The translations under genes were made by a program, and so were the position numbers. A DNA stretch of 64,000 nt, taken from NCBI GenBank assembly GCA_024734555.1, contig JANPWX010000354.1, positions 22,656 through 86,655 of the forward strand, read 5' to 3'. Position 1 is the first letter of the stretch; each line of letters opens with the position of its first letter. The notes below the pieces were generated by a model. That model was not told the DNA's origin, did not search any database, and saw nothing but the letters and a program-made list of their open reading frames with translations. Origin of the DNA: Trochalopteron elliotii. Taxonomy: Eukaryota; Chordata; Aves; Passeriformes; Leiothrichidae. This document shows positions 23,821-34,059 of the stretch, piece by piece.

Positions 23821-23905
23821 ATTACATCAGAATTCAGATGGATTCCATGAGAACTCAGATGGATTTCATCAGAATTCAGATGGGTTCCATCAGATTTCAG
23901 ACAAA
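23821..23905 (+). repeat. Short tandem repeat, ~21-bp unit
   Basis: Four imperfect copies of CAGAATTCAGATGGATTCCAT-like units. Surrounding sequence (23613-23820 and 23906-25392) is unique noncoding DNA with nothing recognised apart from a regulatory-like AT-rich stretch at about 24160-24410. Confidence 0.8.
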
Positions 23906-25392
23906 TTCAGAATTCAGGAGAGCCCTGCCTCTCTGCACAGGGGCTGCCCTGCTGCTCCAGCCCCCAGCCCTGCTCACCAGAAGTTGTGCTCTCTCCAACT
24001 CTGCCTCTGATACCAAATTAATTTGGTGGCTTTCCTCTTGGATTGAAGCAGAAGGCATTTGTGTTTATGACAAAATACTCGCACTTTTTTTAGCTGCCAA
24101 AAATACACAGCTCTGAGTGTAAGAAGCACAGACCAAAGCTCCCCTTTCTAATATGAGATAAAAAAGGAAAAAGCTTTCTTATCTATAGTGCAAGGTTATT
24201 TAATTCAGTCTCTTTAAATTGCAACTCCAAGATTCTAAGAGGTTTTATTTTTTTTTCCCATTGGATTCTTTGTTTGATAGACCAATGGAAAAAATGTGAG
24301 GGCCATTATTCAAATGTTTGTGAGCCCTTTTAGCTAATGGCTTCCAATCTATAATTCTGCACTTGTCAACAAGATAGTTCTTCAATCATGTTGAGACTGC
24401 ATAACTCAGTTCTGTCCAAATCTTCCAGGACTCCACTCTGCAAAGCAAATAACATTTCCCCAGGGAGGAAAACACATCCTCACAACATCCAGTTCTCAGG
24501 TTCTCTCCACGTTTGCCTGATTTTTTTTGGAATGGAGACAGATTTCTTGTAGGTGTGGCCCCATTTCCAGAAAGCCAAGCCCCCTTCACACACACACACA
24601 GTGAAATATTCCCAACACTGAAACTCCAGGGCAATTGTCTGTGTTCTCTGAAATAAGACAAGGCTTTTTTTACACCAGGCTTTCAGAGGAAAGTCTGTGC
24701 CTCATAAGCAGCTTATAAGGTAAATAGTTGAAAAGTTGACTCACATTTCTCTCTCTGCAAAAGGTGGCCTCTCCCTTCCCACGTTGCATTATCTAAACCA
24801 AGGGCTGAACCAAGCAGAAGAGTTTTGCCTGAATTAGAGAATGACCATTTTTAGAAGAGGTTCATGGGTGTGTTCTGTGTGAGGGCTCACTTGGGGGAAG
24901 GATCTGCTCTGTTTGGGGTTCCTAGCACAGCCCTGAGGGAATCTGTGTGGGGCCAGAAGGTTCTGAGCTCCACAGAGGTTCATCACACCTCAGCCTGCAC
25001 TGAAACACAAAGTTTTTTATCCTTTTCCTTCTGCCAGCGCTGGGATCTGTGTGAGAATCCTGCTGAGGGCATCAGAAGCCACACGAATTTCTCCAGAGGG
25101 TGTATCCCAAAGGTTCCCACCCCTCCTGAGAGCTGGGGGATGATTAATACTCTGTTTTCCAAGCAGAAACCCTCCCAGCAGCTCCATTGTAAAGGAAATT
25201 GCTGGTGGGTGTGTGTTTGTGTTTTACCACGGAGAAGTAACAAAATCCTGAGCAAAATTCTTTCTTTTTCAGAGACATCATCACCTCTGAGAGGGTTCAT
25301 CACCTCTGAGGGCTGCCTGCAGCCTCAGCAATGGATATAAAAAATAGCCAGGCTGCATCAAAGGGAGTGCTTGGAAAAGCAAAAAAAGGTTT
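23906..25392. other. Unique noncoding DNA
   Basis: Repeat-free. 24160-24410 is AT-rich with CCAAT-type motifs (CCCATTGGATTC, GACCAATGG) arranged as an inverted pair about 25 bp apart, and TAATTC-type motifs. A short CA run is present at about 24591-24601. Confidence 0.4.
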
Positions 25393-25742
25393 TAATAAAG
25401 AGAAAAATAACAAACAATCATGAACAAATGAGAAAAATCCAAGCAAGGTGCAGGGAGGAATCCCAGAGCACACACGTGTCTGGTGTTGGTGGGAGCTCTT
25501 TCAGGAGTTAGTTTTGTTCATTGTTTTTCACAGACCATTGGAGCCCTCCTGGACCTTTGGAGGTTCAGTTACAACACTTCCCAAATTTCCTCTGTGCTCT
25601 GCTTTAGGGACGTGCAAAGACAACCAATAGTCTCAATACTCTGTGAACTACTGAGATAAATAAAGGATAATGAGATGTGAAACAGAGCTCAATCCATCAC
25701 ACAGAGACCCAACCACAGGGAATTCCAACCGATTGCACCTGC
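25393..25742 (+). mobile_element. Dispersed repeat family C, copy 1 (LTR-like)
   Basis: Closely similar, in direct orientation, to 34060-34392, best from CACGTGTCTGGTGTTGGTGG (25473) to GGGAATTCCAAC (about 25731). The unit carries a promoter-distal ATAAATAAAGGATAAT signal followed by a short tail, reminiscent of an LTR R-U5 on the plus strand, and a second AATAAA near 25395. No coding capacity. The class is inferred from shape and dispersion only. Confidence 0.7.
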
Positions 25743-26027
25743 TGAGACACCCTGAAAATGCCCTGAAAATCTCCATTAAGTATTTAATGATCAAGGAGGG
25801 GGTTTTGGCACCTTGCCCAACAGAAATATCTGCAGGTCTTGAGGTACAGCTCAAGAATCCAACAGGTGCCTGTCTGTTGGAACCAGGCCAGTTATGGTGA
25901 AAAGAGCATGGAAGTTTCTGGTTCTTCGCCTTATAAGTGAGACAAAGGATGAAACTCAAATCCTTTCCTAATATGGTACAAAATATGGTATAAAAACCAA
26001 TGAAACACCTGCTGGGGTGTGGGGTCC
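25743..26027. other. Flank between repeat C and LTR
   Basis: Unassigned sequence that ends in a TATA-bearing stretch (GGTATAAAAACCAATG, about 25987-26002) immediately before the minus-strand LTR. It could be part of the family C element, but the second copy does not extend this far. Confidence 0.4.
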
Positions 26028-26331
26028 TGATGCTGTTTTACACCACAAGGACACAGACTCTGACTTCAGAAGGCTGAAAATGACTCCTTTATTTCTGGGA
26101 TGTGTCTCCCTTTTACACTATTCTACACAGACCAGTTGGATTGGTGACACAAAGACAAACCTCTTCACTCACATTGCTCAGAGCAGAGGGACACCAAGAA
26201 GAAGTCCCTCCTAGGGAAAGGAATGAAAAACAAGGGTACAGTTACAAAAACATTTCTCCTGTTTACAGCAAATTCCCTGGGAAAAGAACTTCAGAAAACC
26301 AAAACGTTTCAGGCACAAAACCAGGGCTACA
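26028..26331 (-). mobile_element. Solo LTR, endogenous retrovirus (family 1)
   Basis: About 304 bp, closely similar over its full length and in the same orientation to 62130-62434, and inverted relative to 870-1121. On the plus strand it starts TGATGCTGTTTTACACCAC and ends CCAGGGCTACA, so it has the TG...CA termini of an LTR. The polyadenylation signal is on the minus strand (CCTTTATTTC near 26090). The TATA region has decayed (TTTTACAC) compared with the 62-kb copy. Flanks GGGTCC and GGATCA match at only 4 of 6 positions, a possible eroded 6-bp duplication. No internal genes, hence solo LTR. Confidence 0.85.
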
Positions 26332-26829
26332 GGATCACACAGCCCCAGCTGACCCTGCACACACCATCACTGGGGGTGGATCCTGCAGATCCCACTTGAG
26401 TTCATAATGAACTTTCCAAACTTTTCCACCATGGAAAGCAGCATTTAGCATTTGAAATTCAACTTAAAAAAAAACATCTCCAGACTTTGTGCAATGCCTT
26501 TTGATCCATCCCTCCTCTGGCCCCCTGTACCTGTGACAGGGATCAAACTGTGCTGATTAAATCAGGTGCTTGTTATAATTACATTTCTAGATAATTATCC
26601 TTCTAGAACATGACATATAAAGTTGGTGTGTGCTTTACCTGACTTTTTTTTTTGATTGTGCTGGTATATAAAGAACATTCTTTTTTTTTTTTTTCTTTTT
26701 TTTTTTTTTTTTACATTATTTCCTTAAACCACTGACTAAAATAAACTCAAAGGAGCCAACAAACCTCCCAGATTTAAATGGTACACGTGATATAAAGCTG
26801 GATTTAATGTCCTGTTTGGGCATCACAAT
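26332..26829. other. Unique noncoding DNA with long T tract
   Basis: Single-copy except for a T-rich tract at 26681-26712 interrupted by one C. Nothing else recognised. Confidence 0.5.
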
Positions 26830-26953
26830 CCAACCCAGGTGTGCAACAAATTCTGGATGCCACTCTTGGCCTAGTTATAGGTGGTTATAGGTGGTCCTTT
26901 GAGGAGCAGGGAACTGGGCTCAATCATCCAATTTGAGATATTCTGTGATTCTA
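26830..26953 (+). mobile_element. CR1 LINE 3' end fragment
   Basis: Matches the end of an avian CR1: GGCCTAGTTATAGGTGGTTATAGGTGG, TCCTTTGAGGAGCAGGGAAC, TGGGCTCAATCATCC and TTTGAGATATTCTGTGATTC. The usual GGTCCCTTCCAAC piece is deleted between CATCC and the end. Short, 5'-truncated and old. Confidence 0.72.
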
Positions 26954-27002
26954 AACAGTTGCAAAAAGCAGAATGTGAGCTTTGTCTAATCTAATGTGGA
27001 TT

Positions 27003-27226
27003 TTAATAAATATTAAATTATATATTTTTAATATTGCACTTGAAATATTGCAATAAAATATATTCATATATTTGTATATTATATATTTATAAATATATTT
27101 ATATTTATACATATTTGTGTATATTTATATAAATATATTTATCCATATTTATAAAATATATATGCATATTTATATGTATTCTATATGTACATATTCATAT
27201 ATATATATATATATATATATATTAGA
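27003..27226. repeat. AT-rich region with (AT)n microsatellite
   Basis: A/T-only or nearly so, built from TATTTATA and ATATTTAT repeats and ending in a pure AT run of about 27 bp at 27197-27223. It starts some 50 bp after the CR1 end. Confidence 0.93.
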
Positions 27227-27631
27227 TTAACAAATAATTAAAATCTAAGCAGAGCTCACATTCCAGCACCAAGTGTTCATTTTCCCAGCGGTCAAAAAAT
27301 TCTGAAATATTTCCCTGCAGAGCTATTTAGAACAAGGCCCAGCCACTGCAAGCAGGTGAATTCCTGCACCTTAATGAGTTCCACCTCACCGGGGTTGAGA
27401 AGGTGCCTTGAACCAACTTTAAAAAAACCTTAAAAACCCCACAGAACCCTCCAAGCTTACAGGGGGGGGATTTTCCCAACACTTCCCTGGCCGCTGGAGG
27501 TTGATGGAGAAGCAGAAGATGGAACAGCTCCAACATTTCTGCATTTGGAATCTCTGCTGACAATTCCTGAGGATTCCCGGGGCGTTCCCGATGCTTCTGA
27601 TCCCTACAGAGGACAGGAGACAACCCTGATG
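27227..27631. other. Unique noncoding DNA
   Basis: Nothing recognised. Confidence 0.5.
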
Positions 27632-27842
27632 CTCTGAAATTGAAATACCCTGAAATTAAAACACCCCGAAATTGAAATACCCTGAAATTAAAACACCCTG
27701 AAATTAAAACACCCAGAAATTGAAATACCCAGAAATTAAAACACCCTGAAATTAAAACACCCCGAAATTGAAATACCCTGAAATTAAAATACCCTGAAAT
27801 TAAAACACCCCGAAATTAAAACACCCAGAAATTGAAATACTC
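27632..27842 (+). repeat. Minisatellite, 16-bp unit
   Basis: About 13 units alternating between CTGAAATTGAAATACC and CTGAAATTAAAACACC, with CTG/CCG/CAG variation at the unit start. The two unit types form an irregular higher-order pattern. Confidence 0.94.
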
Positions 27843-29056
27843 TGGGTTTACTGACCCCGCCTTCACTCTGCCCTCAGAATCAGAGGTGGCAGCAGCCCCC
27901 CGTTCTACCTGGAAAATATTAGCATAACTACGAGGAGAGGAAAGACAAAAAAACCTCTCCTTAATACAGGTTGATATGTGACTTTGCATAGCACTTTGAA
28001 TGTTATTAAGTGTTTGAATTTCTTCCTGTGTCTTTTTAGCCTGGATGACTGTCTTTCTCTTTCGCTGACAGCCTCTGCAGGACCAAATTGACAGCTCTTT
28101 AAAGCAGTCTGACAAAAAGCAGCATTAATTAAGTCATTGCCGGACTGTAATTGTGTTAAGAAGTAAAAATCTAATATGAGAAAAGGTTAGTGAGTCCTCT
28201 CTTGTGTCAGATTTTCTACTCCCTATGAATATTAATGTCCTTAATGAAGACAATCTTTGCCTCATCAAGCCGTTGTTCTGCATTCAGGTGCCAAATCCCC
28301 GCGCCATTGATTTGTTTTTAAAGAACAAATATGTCAGGGGAGAGTGACTGTCCTGTTTCTTATCAACATCATAGAGGAGGCTTTTGTATTCCTGGAAAGA
28401 GTTTATGGATTTTGTGTGCCACGTAAGAGCCGTGCCTGTGATGGCACGGGAGGGAGGGAGGGAGGGATGTCGAGGTGAGGTAAACTACTCCAAGTAATTC
28501 AATAGAAGCCTCACATTTCATCACGTTAGCTTTTTTTCTTTTTTTTTTTCTTTTTTTTTTTTTTTGTGTGTGTGTGCTAGCAGTACCCATCTATTAACGA
28601 GGTTATGATCAGCACTTTTAATGATAAAATATGAATTATCTCCCCCCCACCTCCCCGAAAGAATCCTGCAGTTTTTAAGCACCAAAAAAATGAAGGATCT
28701 GGGTGATAAGGAGCTGATCATCTCCTGCTGATTATCACTCCCCTCCTCCTCCTCCTCCTGATCCAGCAGATAATGATGATGGTGCTGATGAATGATGATC
28801 CTTTTTAAATATGTTGGAGGCCCTTAGGAGGCTGACTCTGCTGAGGAACAGTCTGGTGCACTTCTCAGCCTTCCCTTGCTCAGCCCCCAGCTCTCCCCAC
28901 CCCCAGAGCTCCTCTCAGCCACAAGACCCTCCTGTGCACTCCCAGTTACTACAGCTTTACTACTGCCCTGGGTTACAACTGCTGCCTCTACACAGCCNGG
29001 GGGAGTCACATGGCAAAAGGAACAGGGGAAGTTTCTGGCCTATTGTTGCTTTTACC
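27843..29056. other. Unique noncoding DNA, candidate conserved block, one ambiguous base
   Basis: About 28080-28350 is AT-rich, repeat-free and includes CCTATGAATATTAATGTCC and CCCGCGCCATTGATTTG, a texture typical of conserved noncoding DNA. A T-rich tract with a short GT run lies at about 28530-28577, GGGA repeats at 28448-28466, TCC repeats at 28744-28760, and a single unresolved base at 28998. Confidence 0.4.
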
Positions 29057-29083
29057 TTTTTTTTTTTTTTTTTTTTTTTTTTT
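29057..29083. repeat. Poly-T tract
   Basis: Twenty-seven uninterrupted T residues at the left edge of the LTR that follows. Confidence 0.95.
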
Positions 29084-29640
29084 GCCAGAATTGGGATTAA
29101 ATGCTCCAGACAGTGTTTCTTGTTTGGACTCAGATGTTTATTAATTCTTATCTATATTACAGTTTCTCATAAACTGTGAGTTCTACAGCACTTCTATCTA
29201 ACAAAATAATCTCTATCTCTCTCTCTCTACAAGGCCTTTTAAGGACAAACTGTCCAATTAAGAAGTGACACCTAAATTATTTTTACTTTTAACCCAATAA
29301 CCAACTACCCATGGCCCACAATGCAGATTTTTCTACCCAATTACAAAACACCACCCAGACCCATGAAGAAGAAGGTGAAAAAGAAGGACTCAACTTCTGC
29401 CCTAAAACCTCCACCTTGCTTTATATATTTATTACTATATTCTAAACCCTTAAACTCTAAGTTTTGCACCCTGTGACCTCACACACTTCTATTCAAACCC
29501 CACACCCACAATCCCAGTTCTATAACTCAATTTTGGAAGCCTTTTCCAAGGCCTCAGGTCAGTGCAGTGTTTGCTTGGGGGTCAGTGCCTGTCAGCACAG
29601 AAAATCTGAAATTCTCAGTGCCCAGGGCTCCAACAGCCCA
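29084..29640 (-). mobile_element. LTR, family 2, copy A
   Basis: Closely similar in the same orientation to 62441-63044. Shared blocks include AAGGACAAACTGTCCA, TTTAACCCAATAAC, CACCCTGTGACCTCACACAC, CAAACCCCACACCCACAATC, CCAAGGCCTCAGGTCAGTGC and GGGTCAGTGCCTGTCAGCAC. The right end AACAGCCCA supplies the CA (TG on the minus strand) terminus. A polyadenylation-type AATAAA (plus-strand TTTATT near 29132) supports minus orientation. The left terminus is lost in or next to the poly-T tract. No internal genes are attached. Family assignment is not possible by eye. Confidence 0.78.
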
Positions 29641-30170
29641 TCAAACTGCAAGAATAAGCTCAGAGTTGTTCTTGTTCAAACAAAACATCACCAACACAAA
29701 TCATCACCACAAGAGGCACAACTTTGTCCCTCAGGCAGGGAATGACCCCCAGCAGTGGCCCTGCCCCATCCTCTGGCACTGAGGAGTTCTGGAGCTGCAT
29801 CTCCAGGGGATGCTCTGCCTCTGGTGATGGTGAACTGAAACTAAAACTTACCCAAACAAAATGAATGCATTCTGGCTAGGCACACCTATTCACTCAACCC
29901 ACAGCAAATGTATTCAGAAGATTGTTCTGTTTGTAATCATCATTATATTTCAAGAATCAGAAGGTGTATCTAACTCGAGCAACACTGAGTGGTCCCAGGC
30001 TTTTATCCAGTACACTGGATCCATGGGAAAAAATTCCATTTTAGTAGATTTAAACCTATCAACAGTGGTTATGCATGGAAGCCAGGTATGTGAAGAACAA
30101 GAGTGGCAAACCCATGGATTTTCCTTCCATGGAACCCAGAAGAGCCCACGAGGAACATGGATTTACACGA
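29641..30170. other. Unassigned sequence between LTR and CR1
   Basis: Not recognised as gene or repeat. It carries a 107-codon open frame (29861-30181, plus) with no recognisable domain that runs into the CR1, so it is not credible as a gene. Confidence 0.4.
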
Positions 30171-30284
30171 GCCTGCAGTGACAGGAAAAGAGGCAATGGC
30201 TTCACACTGACAGAGGGCAGGTTTAGGGGAGGCATTAGGAAAAAATTCTGCCTGTGAGGACCTTGAGGCCCTGACAGAGGTTGA
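30171..30284 (+). mobile_element. CR1 LINE fragment
   Basis: Follows the CR1 block GCAGTGACAGGAAAAGAGGC, AATGGCTTCACACTGA, GAGGGCAGGTTTAGG, GGCATTAGGAAAAAATTCTG and CTGACAGAGGTTG. This is the region upstream of the CR1 3' end, so both ends are truncated. Confidence 0.78.
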
Positions 30285-30624
30285 ACACTGCTTTTTGGAG
30301 AACTGGGCAGATGCTGAATTATTTTGGCTTTTATTCATTTTGTCAGACCTTTGCAGCAGCAGTGTTTGCACCTGGAGGATGACCTCAGGGCCTTTCTGGA
30401 GGTGTCCCCAGAGCCCTGGAAGGTCTGACCTGGCACAGAGGACAGGTTCCCTCAGCCCAAAGCCAGACTGGCCCCATGGTGGGAGGGATGAGCCCAGATT
30501 TGTGCTGCCAGGGCCTCACTGGGTGAGGGAGCTCTAAATCCAGTGGAACACCACAGCTCTTGACACTCCACATGGGACTTGTGGTTTCCATACTCATTTT
30601 TCCCTCAGATTTCTCATTTTCCTT
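30285..30624. other. Unique noncoding DNA
   Basis: Nothing recognised between the CR1 and the pyrimidine array. Confidence 0.5.
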
Positions 30625-31042
30625 ATTTTCTTTTTCTTTTTCTTTTTCTTTTTCTTTTTCTTTTTCTTTTTCTTTTTCTTTTTCTTTTTCTTTTTCTTTT
30701 TCTTTTTCTTTTTCTTTTTCTTTTTCTTTTTCTTTTTCTTTTTCTTTTTCTTTTTCTTTTTCTTTTTCTTTTTCTTTTTCTTTTTCTTTTTCTTTTTCTT
30801 TTTCTTTTTCTTTTTCTTTTTCTTTTTCTTTTTCTTTTTCTTTTTCTTTTTCTTTTTCTTTTTCTTTTTCTTTTTCTTNNNNNNNNNNNNNNNNNNNNNN
30901 NNNNNNNNNNNNNNNNNNNNNNNNNNNNNNNNNNNNNNNNNNNNNNNNNNNNNNNNNNNNNNNNNNNNNNNNNNNNTCTTTTTCTTTTTCTTTTCTTTTT
31001 CTTTTTTTTCTTTTTCTTTTTCTTCTTTTTTCTTTTTTTTTT
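30625..31042 (+). repeat. Hexanucleotide array (TTTTTC)n with assembly gap
   Basis: A pure TTTTTC array of about 42 units (30627-30878), a run of unknown bases (30879-30976), then a less regular pyrimidine tract ending near 31042. True length is unknown because the gap lies in the array. All-pyrimidine on one strand, it has mirror symmetry suited to triplex (H-DNA) formation. The Phe/Ser/Leu and Lys/Glu open frames are artefacts. Confidence 0.97.
30879..30976. other. Assembly gap (98 N)
   Basis: Ninety-eight unknown bases inside the TTTTTC array. The size may be an estimate. Confidence 0.99.
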
Positions 31043-31648
31043 GTTATCTTTTCTTTTAGTGGACCATCTTGGCTTATTAACCTAAAAATCTCCTCTTGGC
31101 ACAGCTTTCCCTGATTGAACCTTCCCATTGTCCAAAGCAGATGGACAACAGAGGACATTTAGAAGAAACCCTACCGCAAAAACTTGTGAGCTCAAAATGA
31201 ATTAATTTTATTTAAAAATCAACTAATTTTATTTCGAAGCATTAAAGTAAAATCTTTTTCTGCACCGATTTTTTTTTTTACCTTCCTGCAGCCCTCATTG
31301 TCTTTAGCAAGACAAAGGCTGTTGTCTCACTGTTCTTCATGGTCATGCCCCAAAATTTGCTCCCAGTTTGTCTGACATGTCCCTCCCACCCCTGCCAGCA
31401 CAGGCGACAGTGGTGCTAAAAGCACCCAGGCTTAAATATCAACACATCAATTAAAACGGTGTGAACATTAATTACTTTCCTATCAATCAAAACTCACACA
31501 CAAATAAAATTAGTGATGTCCCAGGCTGTTTCCTGTCTGTGGTAAAAAACTCTGGAGGACTCAAAGCAGGTAAAAATAATCAGTGCAGCACTAATCATCT
31601 TTTCCAGGGGGTTACCTTGTTCTTGGACATTCCTTAACTAAAAAATCA
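31043..31648. other. Unique noncoding DNA
   Basis: AT-rich single-copy sequence. Nothing recognised. Confidence 0.5.
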
Positions 31649-32253
31649 AATATCTAAGATAGGTTTAGACTTACCCACCCACACGGAAAATCATAAATGA
31701 AAAGGACAATAGTGGGCAAACACTCTTTTGGTAGCCTAAATTTATAGCTTAAATAGATATATTTAATCTATTATATTTAGGCTAAACATTTTAATTAGGC
31801 TAAATATTTTACTCTAAAGATAAAATTTACTTTAAAAATAAAATTTACTTTAAAAATAAAATATTCTTCTTCTATTTAAGTATTTCAATACATAGCCAAA
31901 ATTGCTTCTGTGTGGAGACCCTTTGAAGAGCATCTGCCCAGCTCTGGTTGAATATCTAAGATAGGTCTACACTTATCCCACCCACACAGAAAATCATAAA
32001 TGAAAAGGACAATACTGGGCAAACATCCTTTTAAAAGCCTAAATTTATAGCTTAAATCTATAATATTCGGTCTAAATATTTAAATTTCAATATTTTGCTT
32101 AAAAAATAAAATTTACTTTAAAAATAAAATTTACTTTAAAAATAAAATTTACTTTAAAAATAAAATATTATTCTTCCAGTTAAATATTTCAATACACAGC
32201 CAAAATTTCTCGGTGTTGAGACCCTTTGAAGAGCCCCTGCCCAGCTCTGGTTG
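31649..32253 (+). repeat. Tandem duplication, ~302-bp unit, two copies
   Basis: Copy 1 is 31649-31950 and copy 2 is 31951-32253. Each starts AATATCTAAGATAGGT and ends CAGCTCTGGTTG. Inside each lies a smaller 18-bp repeat (AAAAATAAAATTTACTTT), with about two copies in the first unit and three in the second. The two levels show a microsatellite changing length after a whole-unit duplication. Confidence 0.93.
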
Positions 32254-32545
32254 AAGGGTGCCTGCCCTACTTTCCTCCTCCTCCAAACCCTGAGTCCCCC
32301 CTGCACACAGATCTGATATTTGGGGTTTTGTTCTCCCCAGCCCCAGCTCTAAGGCAGCCTGGCAGATTAAGTTCAAGCTCTGTGAACAGAAGAGAGATAA
32401 TTCAGAGGGCTCTTATTGCTTCTGATCTCTGAGCTGTGCAGGGATCACAGCTCCCGGCTTGCATCTGTTCCCAGAATTCTCCAAACAAAACTTCTCTGCA
32501 TAATCTGTTTTCTGGCTGTTATGGAGTGAGACGTGCAAAAAAACA

Positions 32546-32562
32546 ATATATATATATATATA
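32546..32562. repeat. (TA)n microsatellite
   Basis: Short pure TA dinucleotide run in an A-rich context. Confidence 0.85.
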
Positions 32563-32790
32563 AAAATAAAAAATCTCCTAGAAGAACACAACAACCTTCA
32601 GGTGATTAAAATAACCACTGACAAGATAAGAATCACGGGATTTTTTCCAGTCCCTCTTTCCCTGCACACAAATGGTGGCCTTTAGTGGAGAATTACCAGA
32701 GGAACCATATGGGCCAGGAACAAGCTTAAAATATGGAGATTTTTTTGCAGATGTAGCAGTTCATTCTGCAGTTGGGGAAGAATTTTTTTT

Positions 32791-32971
32791 CATGGAAAGG
32801 GTGCTCAGGCCTTGGAAATGCTCAGGGAGGTTTGGATCCCCATCCCTGGAGGTGTCCCAGGAATTCCTGGAGGTGGCACTCAGAGCTCTGGGCTGGGGAC
32901 AAGGTGGGGATCAGGAACAGCTTGGACTTGGTGACCCTGGAGGTTTTTTTCCATCCCAAATGATTCTGTGA
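32791..32971 (+). mobile_element. CR1 LINE 3' end
   Basis: A relatively complete avian CR1 3' end: CATGGAAAGGGTGCTCAGG, GGATCCCCATCCCTGGAGGT, GTCCCAGGAATTCCTGGAGG, TGGCACTCAGAGCTCTGGGC, GACAAGGTGGGGATCAGGAA, GACCCTGGAGGTTTTTTTCC and a terminal AATGATTCTGTGA. It is collinear with the two pieces at 62080-62116 and 63045-63127, which makes it a useful reference for that nested site. Confidence 0.85.
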
Positions 32972-33439
32972 ACCAAGGTAGGAGATGGGTTTGCACCCCA
33001 ATAATCTAATTTTGACCTTGAAAGGTCACAAAGAGAAAAAATTCACTATTTCCTCCCCCACCAGCATGGCTCAAATTCACTCCTCTCTCTGTGAATTTCA
33101 CAATTTATTCTCTGGGTGTGAAATCTGCTGCAGTGCCAGAGATACTTCCCTGGATTTTTAAAATATTAAAAAAAAAAAATTAAAAAAAAGCTCTTGTCCA
33201 AGATCTTTGTACCAAGAAAACTCAGGGCTGGGTGCCCCCAGTCCAGCTCCTGCATCTGTGTGGGAACAGGGATAAAATCCACCCCAGAGAGATTCCTGCA
33301 GGTGAAAGGAAAGAGCAGCAATTCCAACTATAAATAGGGTTGGAGACACGAGCCCAAGGAAATTAAGAGGTGCATAAATGAACCCTGTTGTAACACTGAC
33401 CCAGCTCCCTCTCTCCAATTAATTTAATTGAGAGTTTTG

Positions 33440-33625
33440 GTTTACTTAGCACTTTTCGTCCATAGATCTAAAAGCACTTTATAAAGAAATGTAAATGTCA
33501 ATATCCTCATTTTCCAGAGGAGGAGGAAAGGGCACAGGGAACTCGTATGAATCACCCCAGGTCAGCAAGGAGGTGGCAAACCCCGGAATAGAAACCAGTT
33601 TGCTCAGTGTGTCTGCTGTGCCCCG
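33440..33625 (-). mobile_element. Ancient MIR/CORE-type amniote SINE
   Basis: The plus strand reads CTTAGCACTTTTCGTCCATAG, AGCACTTTATAAAG, CCTCATTTTCCAGAGGAGGA, CCAGGTCAGCAAGGAGGTGG and CCCCGGAATAGAAACC. This is the order seen in the reverse complement of MIR-type SINEs (fraction of cells ... CTCATTTTACAGATGAGG ... AAGGTCACACAGC ... GGATTCGAACCC), with the amniote-type tail at the left. The tRNA-derived head is therefore at the right. Strongly diverged, consistent with great age. Identification is from remembered consensus and needs alignment. Confidence 0.65.
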
Positions 33626-34059
33626 TCCCATCCAGCAGGAGCTGGGAATTCCAGGTCATTTAACACAGAGCTGCCAACAATCCTCTGTGAAACTGAGAGC
33701 TACCCCTTTTGACTCACGGAAGTGCAAGTAGAGCTCTTTCATCTTGAACTGAATGTTAGTGAAAGGAGCTGCACGAAATGCCAAAATTTGTACTTAAAAA
33801 AAAAAAAAAATAGCATGAATATTTTGCCCAGGTAATATTATGAAAAAGTTACATTGAACTATTTTTCTTATCCAGAAAAAACTTTTGTTTTGCCATGTGC
33901 CCGTGTAGAATTATTTTTCAGGGAGCTCAAAAAACTGCACCCAGGGTGTAGCAGCTATTCAAAGAAACCTGATTTTTGCCTCCCTGAAAGCAGATTTTCT
34001 CAGGAATTTTCTTCCATGGCAAGCACACAGGGGGTGGCCAGCTAGGAAGAAAAACCAGA

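Noticed and set aside
1122..26027. Full provirus between the LTR at 870-1121 and the one at 26028-26331
   Set aside because: The two LTRs are in opposite orientation, 25 kb apart, with no gag, pol or env-like frames between them.
29861..30181. 106-residue frame that looks less repetitive
   Set aside because: No domain recognised and it ends inside a CR1 fragment; without splice signals or conservation it cannot be called a gene.
30385..31158. Lys-Glu repeat protein (257 codons, minus) and Phe-Ser repeat proteins (plus)
   Set aside because: Translations of the TTTTTC array that run across an assembly gap.
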